Shown here: positions 45,113 through 55,619 of the stretch, piece after piece
Numbering within the stretch: position 1 is the first letter of the stretch
Layout of the letters: every line of letters starts with the position of its first letter
Assembly: GCF_035046505.1 (NCBI RefSeq)
Contig: NC_089822.1
Coordinates: 113,911,307-113,975,306 of the forward strand
From: Tiliqua scincoides
Taxonomy: Eukaryota > Chordata > Lepidosauria > Squamata > Scincidae
Reading direction: 5' to 3'
Length of the DNA: 64,000 bases
Program-made: the position numbers and the translations under genes
The notes under the pieces: generated by a model
Databases searched by the model: none
Told to the model about the DNA's origin: nothing
Seen by the model: the letters and a program-made list of their open reading frames with translations, nothing else

Positions 45113-46440
45113 ATTTTATTTTGTAATCAGCCTTAGAAACCTTATGGCCAAAAGGAAAGATAAAAATTGCTTTAAATAACTAACTTTTTGCTGTCAGAAA
45201 TTTCTCAGATCGAGTTCCAGAGTGCTGTACTGGAAACAGTGAAACTTCCATGGAAGAGCCCCAGGTCAAATCCCTGTTCACTCCACTGAGTAACCCTGAA
45301 CCAATCATGATTTCTTGGTGGACAATAGAAGCCAATCACATATACTGCTCTGAGCTCCTTGAGAGAATGGTGGGAGGAAAATATAACTTAGGACAACAGC
45401 TCAATGATCAGAAAGTCATTGCTAGGCAAAGAATCCAAGGATACTGAAGCTAAGAAAGTCGTTCAGGGCTTAGAGAGTTGGTCAAGATTACTAGATTGGT
45501 GGCAGCATTAATTCCAAATAGTCATAGGATTGCATTGTCCAAACTGAGACCTTTTCAATAGTTCTGCCAAAAGCAGGCCCTACTTTATCACAAACAATCA
45601 CCACTACTTTTAACCTCACTAAGATTCCATATGCATCAATGAGGCAAAGTGGAATCAACCTAAGGGGGTGTTAGAAGACCAAAACCCACTTGAGGTGTAG
45701 TGGCCACCTTGAGAGGACCATAAAACATTGCCAAGTTCAATATAGGGCAAGTTTCTGATATCTATAACAGTTATGTGCAAGCATTTAAGCAGATGCAGGT
45801 TCTCTCCCTCCTCCCCCCAATGTCAAACTTGTACATTTTTCTCCCTTTGATACTGCTACTGAGGGTTCTCAACAGGAACAGAGAGCTGACATTCATTCAG
45901 ATGTGTATCCTCTCCATTAGAGAGCAGCACAACCTCACATAATGGACTGTCATAATGTGTTGAGTTCATGCTATGCAAATGTGCACTTTTGTTTCTTCCA
46001 GAAACACGGCAATTGTCTGAAGGTAATACCACCCCAGGGCCCATTAGTGTTCCTTGTGACACACAAATTTATGGTGGCTTGGTGGTTTGGTGTGGGATTT
46101 AGAGTCACTAAATAACATACACACAGGAGAAAAGTCAAAAGGAGGCTTTTATTTATCTCATGAGATGGGAGACTATATAATCAATGTCAAATCATGTAAG
46201 GAACTCTCTCCCCTAAGGGAAGGCACCAACAGCATGTATAGAAGCATATAGCAGTAACAATGTTGTCCAACAGTTAGTGACGAATGCAAACAATGTGCCT
46301 GGTATGCTGGTTTTAGTGTCCTCTGCAAAGATTTTTTTAGAGCGGGTGCAAAGACTTAAGGAATGTGCTCAGAGGGGAATGGACTAGTAGTTCCTGGTGA
46401 CACAGTGTAACAACATGGGGTTGCCCAGGAGATGGAGGAG
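45113..46440. other. Intergenic stretch between SHFL and SEPHS2
   Basis: No exon recognised. A stretch near 45215-45400 faintly resembles the tRNA-type SINE (CAGGTCAAATCCCTG). Nothing else was seen. Confidence 0.3.
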
Positions 46441-46447
46441 CCGCAGG

Positions 46448-46639
46448 GCGCAATCCTAACCCCTTATGTCAGTGCTTTCCAGCCAATGGGTGCCAATGGG
46501 ACATGTGCTGCACCCTGCAGTTGGGTGTTACTCACAGAGGCCTCCTCAAAGTAAGGGAATATTTGTTCCCTTACCTCAGAGCTGCATTGCTCTTATGTCA
46601 GTGCTGGAAAGCACTGACATAAGGGGTTAGGTTTGCACC
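46448..46639. repeat. Foldback MITE, complete copy
   Basis: Terminal inverted repeats of about 35 bases: GCGCAATCCTAACCCCTTAT at the left and ATAAGGGGTTAGGTTTGC at the right, both continuing into the GTCAGTGCTTTCCAGC arm. Copies or pieces also lie at 10851 and 33424. Confidence 0.85.
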
Positions 46640-47795
46640 CACAGTCTTTCATACCAAACCTGTGTGATATTTTCCTACATAACACTTCAGAAAAATGCAA
46701 GGTGCAGCCACCTGGTATTCCACCAGTGTACAAGTATGAGTGGTTACCTTAAGCCACAGATTGGTAGGGGGTGCCATCCTCTGTCTGTTCATTCATTTTA
46801 ACTACTTCTCTTCCCCCCCCCCCAGACTGGAAAAGAAAGAGAGGGAAGGAATGGAAGAAGTATAAAGGAGAGTAGTATGCCAAGGAAGTAGAGTGAGGAT
46901 GATGTAGACCTTGTGTCCTGGCAGCAGAGAACCATCCTGAGGCCAGCTGAGATTAAAACAAAAACACACAACTATGATGAGGGAGAGAAAGAATCTCTAT
47001 CTGCTAACAAAGTAACTAGTGTTATTGGAGTCAAAGTATTTATTGAACATCATTATAGGCAGAACAGCATCTGAAAAACATGAAAGTGAGGTTACCAATT
47101 ATCTCATTGCAGCAGAGTTTTTGTGCCTTTGCTCACTGTATGACAAAGTAGAAGAGGAGCAAGTGTCAGCGTGGTCTGGTTGCACCAGTGATATCACTGT
47201 CTGTGGTGGAATTTGCTAAGCTACAGGAGCTTGTCTGTAAGCAACCTCACAGAGGAACAGATGGAATCACATTGGGCACTGCTGCCAGGCAGGCTGTGGG
47301 CTTCCCTCGTGTCTGCACAACTGGACATGAGATGGATCCTGTGTGCCCTTGGTGGAAAGCTGCCTGTGGAAAGCAAAGAAAAACAATGAGAGCATAACAA
47401 GGAATAGATAGAAGCAACATATGGTCAAGATGCATATTCAGTGTTTGTATGTGAAAATTGTGCCATCTGAGTGCACATGCAATAGTGCCTTGTTGAGGGT
47501 AGAGAGTTCAGTGCCCCATCTCCCACTTGGCCATGGCCAGCCCACGGGTCCGCCCACTGCCAGTTCTCCCCCACCTTGGAATGCCTGATTTGGCCAGTGC
47601 AGCCTTAGTGCAGCAGGACTCAGGTCAGGACTCAGCCTCCAGAGGCCAGCACATGGATGTGCGCTGGCCTCCCTCCTCACTTGGTGGGGCAAATGTGCCT
47701 TACAGCACATTTGTGACACTCCCTGGCTGGTGTAAGAGACTTACACCACTCCAGCACAATCTCTAGATTGCGCTTTCAATGAAATTCCACTGATT
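46640..47795. other. Intergenic, degenerate repeats
   Basis: No exon. About 47480-47775 looks like a degraded inverted-repeat element related to the GCAATCCTA family (it ends CTAGATTGCGC). The rest shows nothing recognisable. Confidence 0.3.
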
Positions 47796-47834
47796 GGTTG
47801 GCAGCCTTCAGTCTCAAAAGACTATGGTATAAGC
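47796..47834 (-). mobile_element. 5S-derived SINE, tail-only remnant
   Basis: The LINE-like tail TTGGCAGCCTTCAG to GACTATGGTATAAGCC is present, with the last bases (aagcc) belonging to the 5S part. It is cut off where the next hAT-type element begins at 47835. Confidence 0.7.
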
Positions 47835-48300
47835 CAGGGGTGTCCAAACCTGGGTGTCCTCAGGCACTCCCAATCTGGCCCTCAGGGAGCCTCCAGTCTC
47901 CAATGAGCTTCTGGCCCTCTGGAGATTTGTTGGAGCCCACACTGGCCAGATGCAACTGCTCTCAGCGTGAGGGCAACTGTTTGATGTCTCACGTGAGCTG
48001 TGGATGAGGGCTCCCTCCCTCCCTCCATGAGGGCTGCTTGATGTTTCACATCTGTGATGCAGTAGTGGCAGCAAAGGAAAGTCCAGCCTTGCTTTGTACA
48101 ATGCCTTTTATAGGCCTTGAGCTATTGCAAGACCTTCATTCATTCATATAATTTCATCTTTAATATATTCATTTATGTAAACGTATGTAAATTTATTCAA
48201 ATTTTAAATGTAAATTAATTCTTCCTTCCCCCCCCCCGGCTGCTGACACAGCGTCAGAGGGATGATGTGGCCCTCATGCCAAAAACTTTGGACACCCCTG
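47835..48300. mobile_element. hAT-type element (CAGGGGTGTCCAAAC ends)
   Basis: Inverted ends CAGGGGTGTCCAAACC and TTTGGACACCCCTG around 466 non-coding bases rich in 'ggccct' words. It belongs with the element at 56545-56956, which shares the interior (TCTCCAATGAGC, GCAACTGCTCTCAGCGTGA). Confidence 0.75.
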
Positions 48301-48308
48301 ATCTATAA

Positions 48309-48665
48309 CAATGTTTCTCAAACTGCGGGTCAGGACCAACAGGTGCGTCGTGAGCCAATTTTACGTGGGTCCCCATTCATTTCAATATTTTATCTTTCAT
48401 ATATTAAACTTGATGTTACCACGGCATGTGACTGCATTTGGGGAAATGTTACAGATTTGTTAACAGGCTACACTGTATAGGCTTTTAACAAGGTCAGTAA
48501 ATGGGACTTACTCCTGGGTAAGTGTAGGTAGGATCACAGCCTTGGATTGTTAAAAATTTTCCTGCTTGATGACGTCACTCCTGGTCATGACATCACTTCT
48601 GGTGGGTCCTGACAGAGTCTCATTCTAAAAAGTGGGTCCTGGTGCTAAAAGTTTGAGAACCACTG
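48309..48665. mobile_element. hAT-type element, reverse copy of 12891-13254
   Basis: Begins CAATGTTTCTCAAACTG and ends TTTGAGAACCACTG. Flanking 8-base words ATCTATAA (48301-48308) and ATCTAGAA (48666-48673) match at 7 of 8 positions. The interior is the reverse complement of the SHFL intron 5 copy, including 'gggtaagtgtaggtagga'. It abuts the preceding hAT element, with exactly the 8-base target between them. Confidence 0.8.
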
Positions 48666-48769
48666 ATCTAGAATGCTGGCACTGGAATGAAAACTTGAGT
48701 GTCTGGTCAGGGCCAGGGACGGATCCGCATTTGTGTTTGGGGGGGAGGCATGAGCACTGCCGACTCCAG

Positions 48770-48960
48770 AGCCCAGGTCAACCAGGCAGGTTGGCCTGGG
48801 CTCCAGGTTGAACTCCGTGTCCTCTGTGGCTGAGGTCTGCTGGGCAGGTGGACCTGGGCTCCCGCCTGGACTCACAACCCAGATCTACCTGCCAGGTAGA
48901 CCTGGGCTCCCATTCCGCCTCTCCCAGGCTGGTAGACCTGGGCTGCCAGCAGTGCTTGGA
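48770..48960. repeat. Degenerate minisatellite of TAGACCTGGGCTCC units
   Basis: Four spaced units: TTGGCCTGGGCTCC, GTGGACCTGGGCTCC, GTAGACCTGGGCTCC and GTAGACCTGGGCTGCC, with variable spacers. Two further units sit at 26466 and 26500. It lies just upstream of the SEPHS2 promoter. Confidence 0.6.
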
Positions 48961-48999
48961 CTGCCAGGCGCCCCTCCCCTCTGGCGTCAGACTGGGGGG

Positions 49000-49260
49000 G
49001 ACACCCACGGCCCCCCTTGGAGCCAGCCCCGGTCAGGGCCGCTTCAGGGTCCAGCCCCTTTGGAGGGAGGGAGTCGGAAGCCTGCAGACTAGTGGCTGTC
49101 AGAGGAATTCTCGCTCTTCTCCCTCCCACCTCTCGCGAGACTTCCCGCCCGTTGGGCCGGCCCGCCCTTCTTGTCCTCAGGAGCAAAGTTCGGCCCCGCC
49201 GCCTTTGGGAAGCGCTGGAGTTCTCGCGAGAAGTCAGGAGCCCCTGCACTGGAAGCGGCG
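49000..49260 (+). promoter_or_regulatory. SEPHS2: SEPHS2 CpG-rich promoter with two TCTCGCGAGA motifs
   Basis: GC-rich sequence without a recognisable TATA box. Two perfect copies of the palindrome TCTCGCGAGA occur at 49131-49140 and 49222-49231. This word is a known core-promoter motif of TATA-less housekeeping genes. The second copy is 30 bases before the ATG and may be in the 5' UTR. Confidence 0.65.
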
Positions 49261-52200
49261 ATGGCGGCACTGGCGGGCTCCCCCTCAGCCAGCCTCACTT
49301 CCTTGGCGGCGGCGGTCCCCAACCCCGCTCCGGTGCCGGCGGGTCCGCCTGGCTACAGGCACTTTGAGCCGGAGGCGCTGGGGCTGAGCCCCGGCTGGAA
49401 GCTGACCAGCTACGGGGAGCTGCGCGGCTGAGGCTGCAAAGTCCCCCAGGAGACCCTGCTCAGGCTCCTGGAGGGACTCGGCGGGCCTCGCGCAGGACTG
49501 GCCGGGGCGGGCGAGGTGGTGGCCGGCAACGCCGCCGCCCCCACTCTCGGTGAGGCTCGCTCGGGAGGGGCTGGTCCGTCGTGCGTGGCCTCGGGGGAGG
49601 CCTCAGAGCTGGGACTACAGTGCGGCAGAAAGAAGCCACGATCCTGTCCACACTTACCCGGGAGTAAGCCCCATTGGCTGTAATGGGACTTGCCTCTGAG
49701 TAGACATGCAGCGGATTGGGCTCTGAGGCTGTAATCCTGTCCACACTTACTGGGAGTAAGCCCCATTGACTGTAATGGGACTTACTTCTGAGTAGACATG
49801 CAGAGGATTGGGCTCTGAGACGGTAGAGTCCTGAAGGGGTCAAACAGGCTGTGAGTCTGGAATGCCTTTTTTAGGCCTTTTAAAAACTATATATAAGTTT
49901 TTGGACATATACAAATCTACTTTTATAGATTTTCCGCTTGCAGGAAGTGTTTTCTTTTGTTTTTTAAGCTATAGGGGAGCCTCTACCAAGCTAATGGTCT
50001 GAGCCACAAACTAGAATGCTCCTCTGGTTCCAATCTTGCCTCTGCTTTCAGCTCATTAAGTGTTTTAAAATGTCATCCTTGCTTGCAGCAGGGATGTGCG
50101 GTGGGTGGGGAGGCAACTGAGGCAGAGCCTCCCCCCAGCCCTTCTAAAATTGCCGATGCCGTACCATGTGAGGTGCTCGAGCACACTCAACCCACGTGTG
50201 TGCGTTGACTGTGCTCAAGCACCTCACACGATGGCAGCATTGCTTTTCAAAGGACTGCAGGGGGGAGGCTCTGCCTCACTTCATTGCACGTCCCTGGGTT
50301 GCAGTTTTGTTCTATTACCTCATGACTCTGCTGTCTTATTCCTACCTCAGTTTACTGCATATATATAAACCTGACCTGAAGGTTCTTTGGTGCATCCAAG
50401 GAATTGCTTGAGGTGTGACTATTTCTGGGGGTTCTGCAATGCTTGTGATCTTGCATGCAGGCATTGGAATGGATTCCTGTGTGATTCCCTTAAGACATGG
50501 AGGACTCTCCCTTGTTCAGACCACGGACTTCTTTTACCCATTGGTAGAGGACCCCTATATGATGGTGAGTATTGTAGGAAAACGCATGTGTTTTTTTTTT
50601 AAGGGATAGGGGTTTGATTGTTCAGAAGGAAATGAACTATGTTGTGGAACCTGGTTCGTTTGAGGAGGCAGCAAGTTTGGGGATTGAGGTTCATGGAACC
50701 TTGCATGTCATTGTTCTTATTCAGTGTATGTTGTTGCATGTCTCGGAACTAGGGCCGCATTGCCTGTGCCAATGTGTTGAGTGACCTCTACGCCATGGGC
50801 ATCACAGAGTGTGACAACATGCTTATGCTGCTGAGTGTGAGTCAGAAAATGACTGAGGAGGTGAGAAGCACTCTGTCATTTTTCTACAAAATACTTTACA
50901 TAATATCAAACAGAATATTTTTGTATACAATTGAATATTCTGTATGTGATTACAGTAGAAAAGGTTTGTGAAAAAGGAACTATACTTTGTACATGCTTGG
51001 AAACATTAATAGTTTAGCAGGGTTTTTGATTCCAAACAGTTGGGAAAGCCATTGGTAGAGCTGCTTTTCTGTTTGCATTTTCCATCAGCACTTCTGTATG
51101 TAGGGTTGAGGAGCCTCTGGAGGTAGAGCAGTAATTGAAACAATGGTTTGTCAATTTAGATATCATTGAAAACAAAAGTGGACGTAAATTCACTTCAAAC
51201 CATGTTTTCTTAAATTCTGTTTTTCCAGCCAATTGCAAACAATAGCTTGTCAGTCTGGGCATCCTCTTAAATCATAGCTAAGTACCCATAACCATTGTCT
51301 GATTTGGTGTCTGAACTGAATATCTGTGGCCAAATCAACTTGCAGTTCAGGTTTTTGTATTGCTGTTATTGCTGCAGAGCCCCTCGCCGTGGAAAAAGGC
51401 AGACAGACTTTAATATCCCAGGCTCAATTTTCCACAAGAATCCTAGGAACTGCAGGTAATTCCCTGACCCCTTTACTGTACCCTTCACTTAGGAGCGGGA
51501 GAAAGTCATGCCATTGCTGATCAAAGGCTTTCGAGATGCAGCAGAGGATGGTGGCACTTCAGTAACTGGAGGGCAGACTGTCTTGAATCCTTGGATCATT
51601 GTTGGAGGGGTTGCAACTGTTGTATGTCAGCCCAATGAGTTCATCATGTGAGTATTTGGAATCTCATTAGTGGGAGGGAGTTGAGATAACAAGTGACATG
51701 ATTCTGGTTGTATGTGAAGAAGAGAAAATTAATCATGTTGCAGTATCTGCTGAGAGGTGAAAAGGGTGCTTGCAAGACTACAGAATTTTTGAGTTTGAGC
51801 ATGGAAAACAGAAAACAGTTGAACTAGGGATTGTTCATATCATTTAAACAGGAGGAAGTTTAGTAGAGGTAGGGACTGGCAAATTCTCTTATCTGTTCCA
51901 AGCTGAATAGTACTGCTGCTTGTGCCAGCATCATGGTAGGCGGGGCCAAAGAATGGTCTGAAGGCACATAATGCAATCTGCTACCGAAGATAAGCAGGAC
52001 TGACCTTGAGAGTTACCTGAATGGAGAACTGCATGAAAGCCAAATACAAATTGATCTGAGTTCTGTTGCTTTTAATTCCAGGCCAGACAGTGCTGTTCCA
52101 GGGGATGTCCTTGTACTGACCAAGCCACTGGGGACTCAGGTGGCTGTGAATGCTCACCTGTGGCTAGATAATGTAAGTGCTCATCTGTGGGGAAACATTT

Positions 52201-55112
52201 GTGTTCTTGAAGATTATATTGCATGGGGGTGAGGGAATACTTGTTTATAAAGAGGGGAAATTAATTGTTGCAAATATTGTCAGACTTGGTAGATCCAAGA
52301 TTAGTACAGGCCTCAGTAAGGCAACTTTGGAATATTCCTACCCTTGAAGCTTGCTACCTGAGGTGAGGATAATAAGTTGGAAGGGCCCAAACCTGCAGAT
52401 TTCAATATCCACAGCTGTTCCAGGAATGGAATCTCCACAGATGACATGGGACACTTGTACATGTTTACCTGGAAGTAAGTCCCATTGAACTAAATGGAAC
52501 TTAGTTCTGAGAAGGCTTCTATAGGATTGCAGTGCATAGATCTTTTTCACACATGCTCTGCCAAATCAGGTTTCCTCCGTCCTGTACTTGTAACTCTGAT
52601 TTCTTTGGTTTTATATGCAGGGCTTTACATTTGTTTCTGTTGAACATCACCTTGTTGGTGCTTGCTAAAATAATTTTTACTCCGAATTCAGTCTTCCAGG
52701 GTGTAAGCTATCACACCCAGCTTTGTATCTTCTGCAAGTTTGGTCAAACATCCTCTCTACCCCAGGGGTGTCAAACTCATTTCATACAGAGGGCCGAAGT
52801 TAGCATTCAGGGCTCCAGCAGAGGGCTGGAAGTGATGTCATTAAGCAGAAAGTGACATCATTAAACAGCTAATGACTGGAAATCAGACCCTGTTCTCATA
52901 TAGAAACTCATTAACTACAAATTTCAAAAGAGAAAGTTTGCAAATCTTGATCATAAAACCCAATTTTCATGTGGGCTACCATTTCAGCTGTAACACTTCA
53001 GCAGCTGAGAGCCTGCGGGCCGGATAAAAAGCTTCCGGAGGCCGCATTTGGCCCCAGGGCCTTATGTTTGACACCCCTGCTCTACCCCACCAACCAGATA
53101 ATTTATAAACATGCTGAACAGCAAGTACCAGAAACTGCCCTTTTGGTATTCTACTCAATACCTCCCTCCAGGTTGAGCAGTGTTCACCAAAAATGGTTGT
53201 TCAACTAGCTTTGAATTCATCCATCAGTAGTACCATTGAGCCCACATTTTATCATTTTATCCACAAGGATGTCCTAGGAGGCCTTGTCAAATGGTTTGCT
53301 GAAATCAAGGTATAGTATGTCTGAGGCATCCCTGTGGTCTACTAGCAGTGGTTCCCAAACTTCTGACTGGCGGCTCCCTTGACCTACTGGGCCATTAGGG
53401 TTACAATCCTATATATTGTATAGGGTGGCTGGTTTTCTGCAAGGATTCCACCACTCCCCTGGATGGTTTCTGTGGTTCCCCAAGAGAGCCACAGCTTACT
53501 GTTTGGGAACCACTGGTCTACTGGGCTAGTCACTCTGTCAGAGATTAGATTTGTCTGGCACATTGAACTGTACTGGTTTGGTAGGAGACTAAGAGGTCTC
53601 TAGAACTAAATTTGAGCACTAGATCTACTTCTTAGATTCTCTTTTGTATTCTAGCCCGAGCGGTGGAATAAGATTAAGCTGGTGGTCTCCAGAGAAGATG
53701 TCGAGCTGGCTTACCAGGAAGCCATGTTTAGTATGGCCATGCTGAATAGGACAGGTAGGAGGAACGTGGAATATGTTGCTTGACCTGTACCACCTCTATC
53801 TCAAAGGGTTTACACTGCTGTGGCAACAAATGATATGCATTTCTTCTAACTGTTGTAATGAGGTACAAAGAAGTATGTAATGGTCTTTATTGTCCAGCCA
53901 TAGTCTTGAAACTTCTTCAACATTCTTGGTGTTTGCGTGCCAAGTTCTTTTTTTAAGGGGAATTACACCAAGGCTGCAGTCATAAGCAAACTTATCCTGA
54001 GAGTAAAGCCCACACTGGGACTTCCAAATAGAAATGCATAAGATGGCACTGTGTGTGTAAGATGCTTAATAATGCATATTTAGCTCTTCCTATATACTGT
54101 ACTAGTTATCTTTGTACAGACAGTAACTGACTTGTATCTCCTGCCAAAAAGCTGCTTTTGACATGAAAGTAACAGCTGCAATGTCTAAAATCCTATGGCA
54201 GGGTGATTAACTTGGGATTTTTGTTGACCTCCATAAAAGTCTGTGATTGAGAAAGAAACTCATGCAAATTATTTCTGTCTGAAGTGATTTGCAATGGCTT
54301 TTTGGACGCATATTTTGCATCCACATCTAGCTCTATTAAGACCATGGATCTAATTGAATGTGAATTTGCTCCATCTTATAAGTAGGTTTGAAGGCTGTAC
54401 TCCTACTGTATTTGTGCTGTTAGCACCAATCTCAAAGAGCCAATTTTTGATAGACCCTCACTGATGGAGGAAGTTGACACTGTTAGTAGTTTTTGTGTTG
54501 CCTGAAGTGTATATATAGTTGACAAAGGAGCAGTTGAATCTGAATTATCACTTGTGTCTATAAGTTTTGCTTTCTTCCCACAGCTGCCAGTTTGATGCAC
54601 ACTTTCAATGCTCATGCTGCCACAGACATCACAGGCTTTGGGATTCTAGGCCATGCACAGACTTTGGCCAAGCAGCAGCGCAATGATGTGTCCTTCGTCA
54701 TCCACAATCTGCCTATCATAGCTAAGATGGCTGCTATCAGCAAAGCATGTGGCAACCGCTCTAGGCTCTTGCAGGGAACATCCCCAGAGACATCTGGTAA
54801 AAAGGATACTTCAGCTACAGTTTAAGGGGTTTGGAGGGAGTTTAATTTGTAAATGATCTTAACTTGCTTTCTTCTGTGACAGGAGGGTTGTTGATCTGTC
54901 TTCCTCGGGAGCAGGCTGCCCGCTTCTGTGCTGAGATAAAATCTCCCAAATATGGAGAAGGACACCAAGCCTGGATCATTGGCATTGTGGAGAAGGGCAA
55001 CCAGACCGCTCGCATCATTGACAAGCCTCGAATAATTGAAGTGACACCCCGTGGAGCCAGTGCCTCCCCTCAGGATAACAATTCTAGTGCTAGCCCTGAA
55101 GCTGCCTCATGA
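49261..55112 (+). CDS. SEPHS2: Selenophosphate synthetase 2 (selenoprotein)
   Basis: SEPHS2 makes monoselenophosphate from selenide and ATP, the selenium donor for selenocysteine. Eight coding exons join in phase: 49261-49549, 50461-50564, 50753-50860, 51493-51647, 52082-52172, 53655-53754, 54584-54796 and 54883-55112 (TGA 55110-55112). They total 1290 bases, 429 residues; human is 448. The start ATG has a GCGGCGATGG context. Codon 57 (49429-49431) is an in-frame TGA in RGUGCKVPQE, the active-site selenocysteine, with Lys60 next. Other conserved blocks: [101 protein letters not shown] in the 3' UTR supports UGA recoding. The placental-mammal gene is intronless by retroposition, so this copy represents the older intron-containing form. 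Confidence 0.95.
49429..49431 (+). other. SEPHS2: UGA selenocysteine codon of SEPHS2
   Basis: TGA at codon 57, within CGC GGC TGA GGC TGC AAA. Sequence similarity to the family runs straight through it (LTSYGELRG before, GCKVPQE after), so it is decoded and not a stop. An ordinary gene finder would break the gene here. Confidence 0.93.
49639..49814. repeat. Tandem pair of palindromic MITE copies
   Basis: Two near-identical units (about 49639-49722 and 49727-49814), each running from ATCCTGTCCACACTTAC to GACATGCAG.GGATTGGGCT. They lie in SEPHS2 intron 1. The near identity of the two units suggests local duplication rather than two insertions. Confidence 0.8.
50089..50296. mobile_element. Hairpin hAT-type MITE with 8-bp flanks
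   Basis: Ends CAGGGATGTGCGGTG and CATTGCACGTCCCTG. Flanking words GCTTGCAG (50081-50088) and GGTTGCAG (50297-50304) match at 7 of 8. The centre has a long inverted repeat (GTGAGGTGCTCGAGCACA versus TGTGCTCAAGCACCTCAC). Same family as 4268-4501. Confidence 0.75.
52763..53079. mobile_element. hAT-type element with TSD CTCTACCC
   Basis: Inverted ends CAGGGGTGTCAAACTC and ATGTTTGACACCCCTG, 317 bases. A perfect 8-base duplication CTCTACCC is at 52755-52762 and 53080-53087. It lies in SEPHS2 intron 5. Confidence 0.88.
53346..53515. mobile_element. hAT-type element, 170 bp
   Basis: Inverted ends CAGTGGTTCCCAAACTTC and CTGTTTGGGAACCACTG. Flanks read GTCTACTA and GTCTACTG with a one-base offset on the left. 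It lies in SEPHS2 intron 5. Confidence 0.7.
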
Positions 55113-55457
55113 GGTGGCAAAATGGCTTTCTTCTGTCCATTGTAGGCTTTGGAGCTGAATAGTGCAGCCCATTAAGATTCTGGGTCAACATGCATTTGCC
55201 TACTATAGCACAAAGATCCCCAGGGTTTGAGGTTAGCAGCTGGTTCCTTCCTCTTGTCTGATAATGTATTTAGTTTTGAAAGCATTTCCTGCGAGCAGGT
55301 GAATTGCTGGCACTGTTGATTTGGAGAAGATGGTAACTTGAATTATTTATTGGAATAATTCTGCCTGTTCTTAAGCTCTCCCAGCTTTTGGTCAGACTGA
55401 GCAGCTGGTCCAAAAGGAGGGTGAGTGACTTAAAGCCATTTGGTTGGGCTAGAGGCC

Positions 55458-55532
55458 TCTCCTCTCTTCATGAAGCACCTCCCTTAAAACCCAGCTATGG
55501 GCCTGGAGGAGCTGAGGATCTCTAGAGGAGCA
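55458..55532 (+). promoter_or_regulatory. SEPHS2: SECIS element in the SEPHS2 3' UTR
   Basis: The fold has the SECIS order: lower helix CTCCTCT with AGAGGAG, the ATGA of the non-Watson-Crick quartet at 55470-55473, an upper helix GC.CCTCC with GGAGG.GC, an AAAA run at 55486-55489 twelve bases after the quartet, a short CCC/GGG apical stem, and the returning TGAG at 55513-55516. The AA position and the extra apical stem fit a type II SECIS. It binds SBP2 and directs UGA decoding at codon 57. Folding was done by eye. Confidence 0.8.
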
Positions 55533-55587
55533 GCACCAAGCTCAGCTTTATGGATTGTTCCTTGGGTTGTAAATTATTGGTGATTTG

Positions 55588-55597
55588 AATAAATAAA
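55588..55597 (+). promoter_or_regulatory. SEPHS2: SEPHS2 polyadenylation signals
   Basis: Two overlapping AATAAA hexamers, at 55588-55593 and 55592-55597, about 475 bases after the stop and past the SECIS. They mark the likely end of the transcript near 55.62 kb. Confidence 0.75.
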
Positions 55598-55619
55598 AAG
55601 TTGATTTCTACAGATGTGG

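Noticed and set aside
48848-49387. 179-codon ORF over the SEPHS2 promoter
   Set aside because: It lies in another frame over a minisatellite and CpG island and overlaps exon 1 of SEPHS2. A GC artefact.
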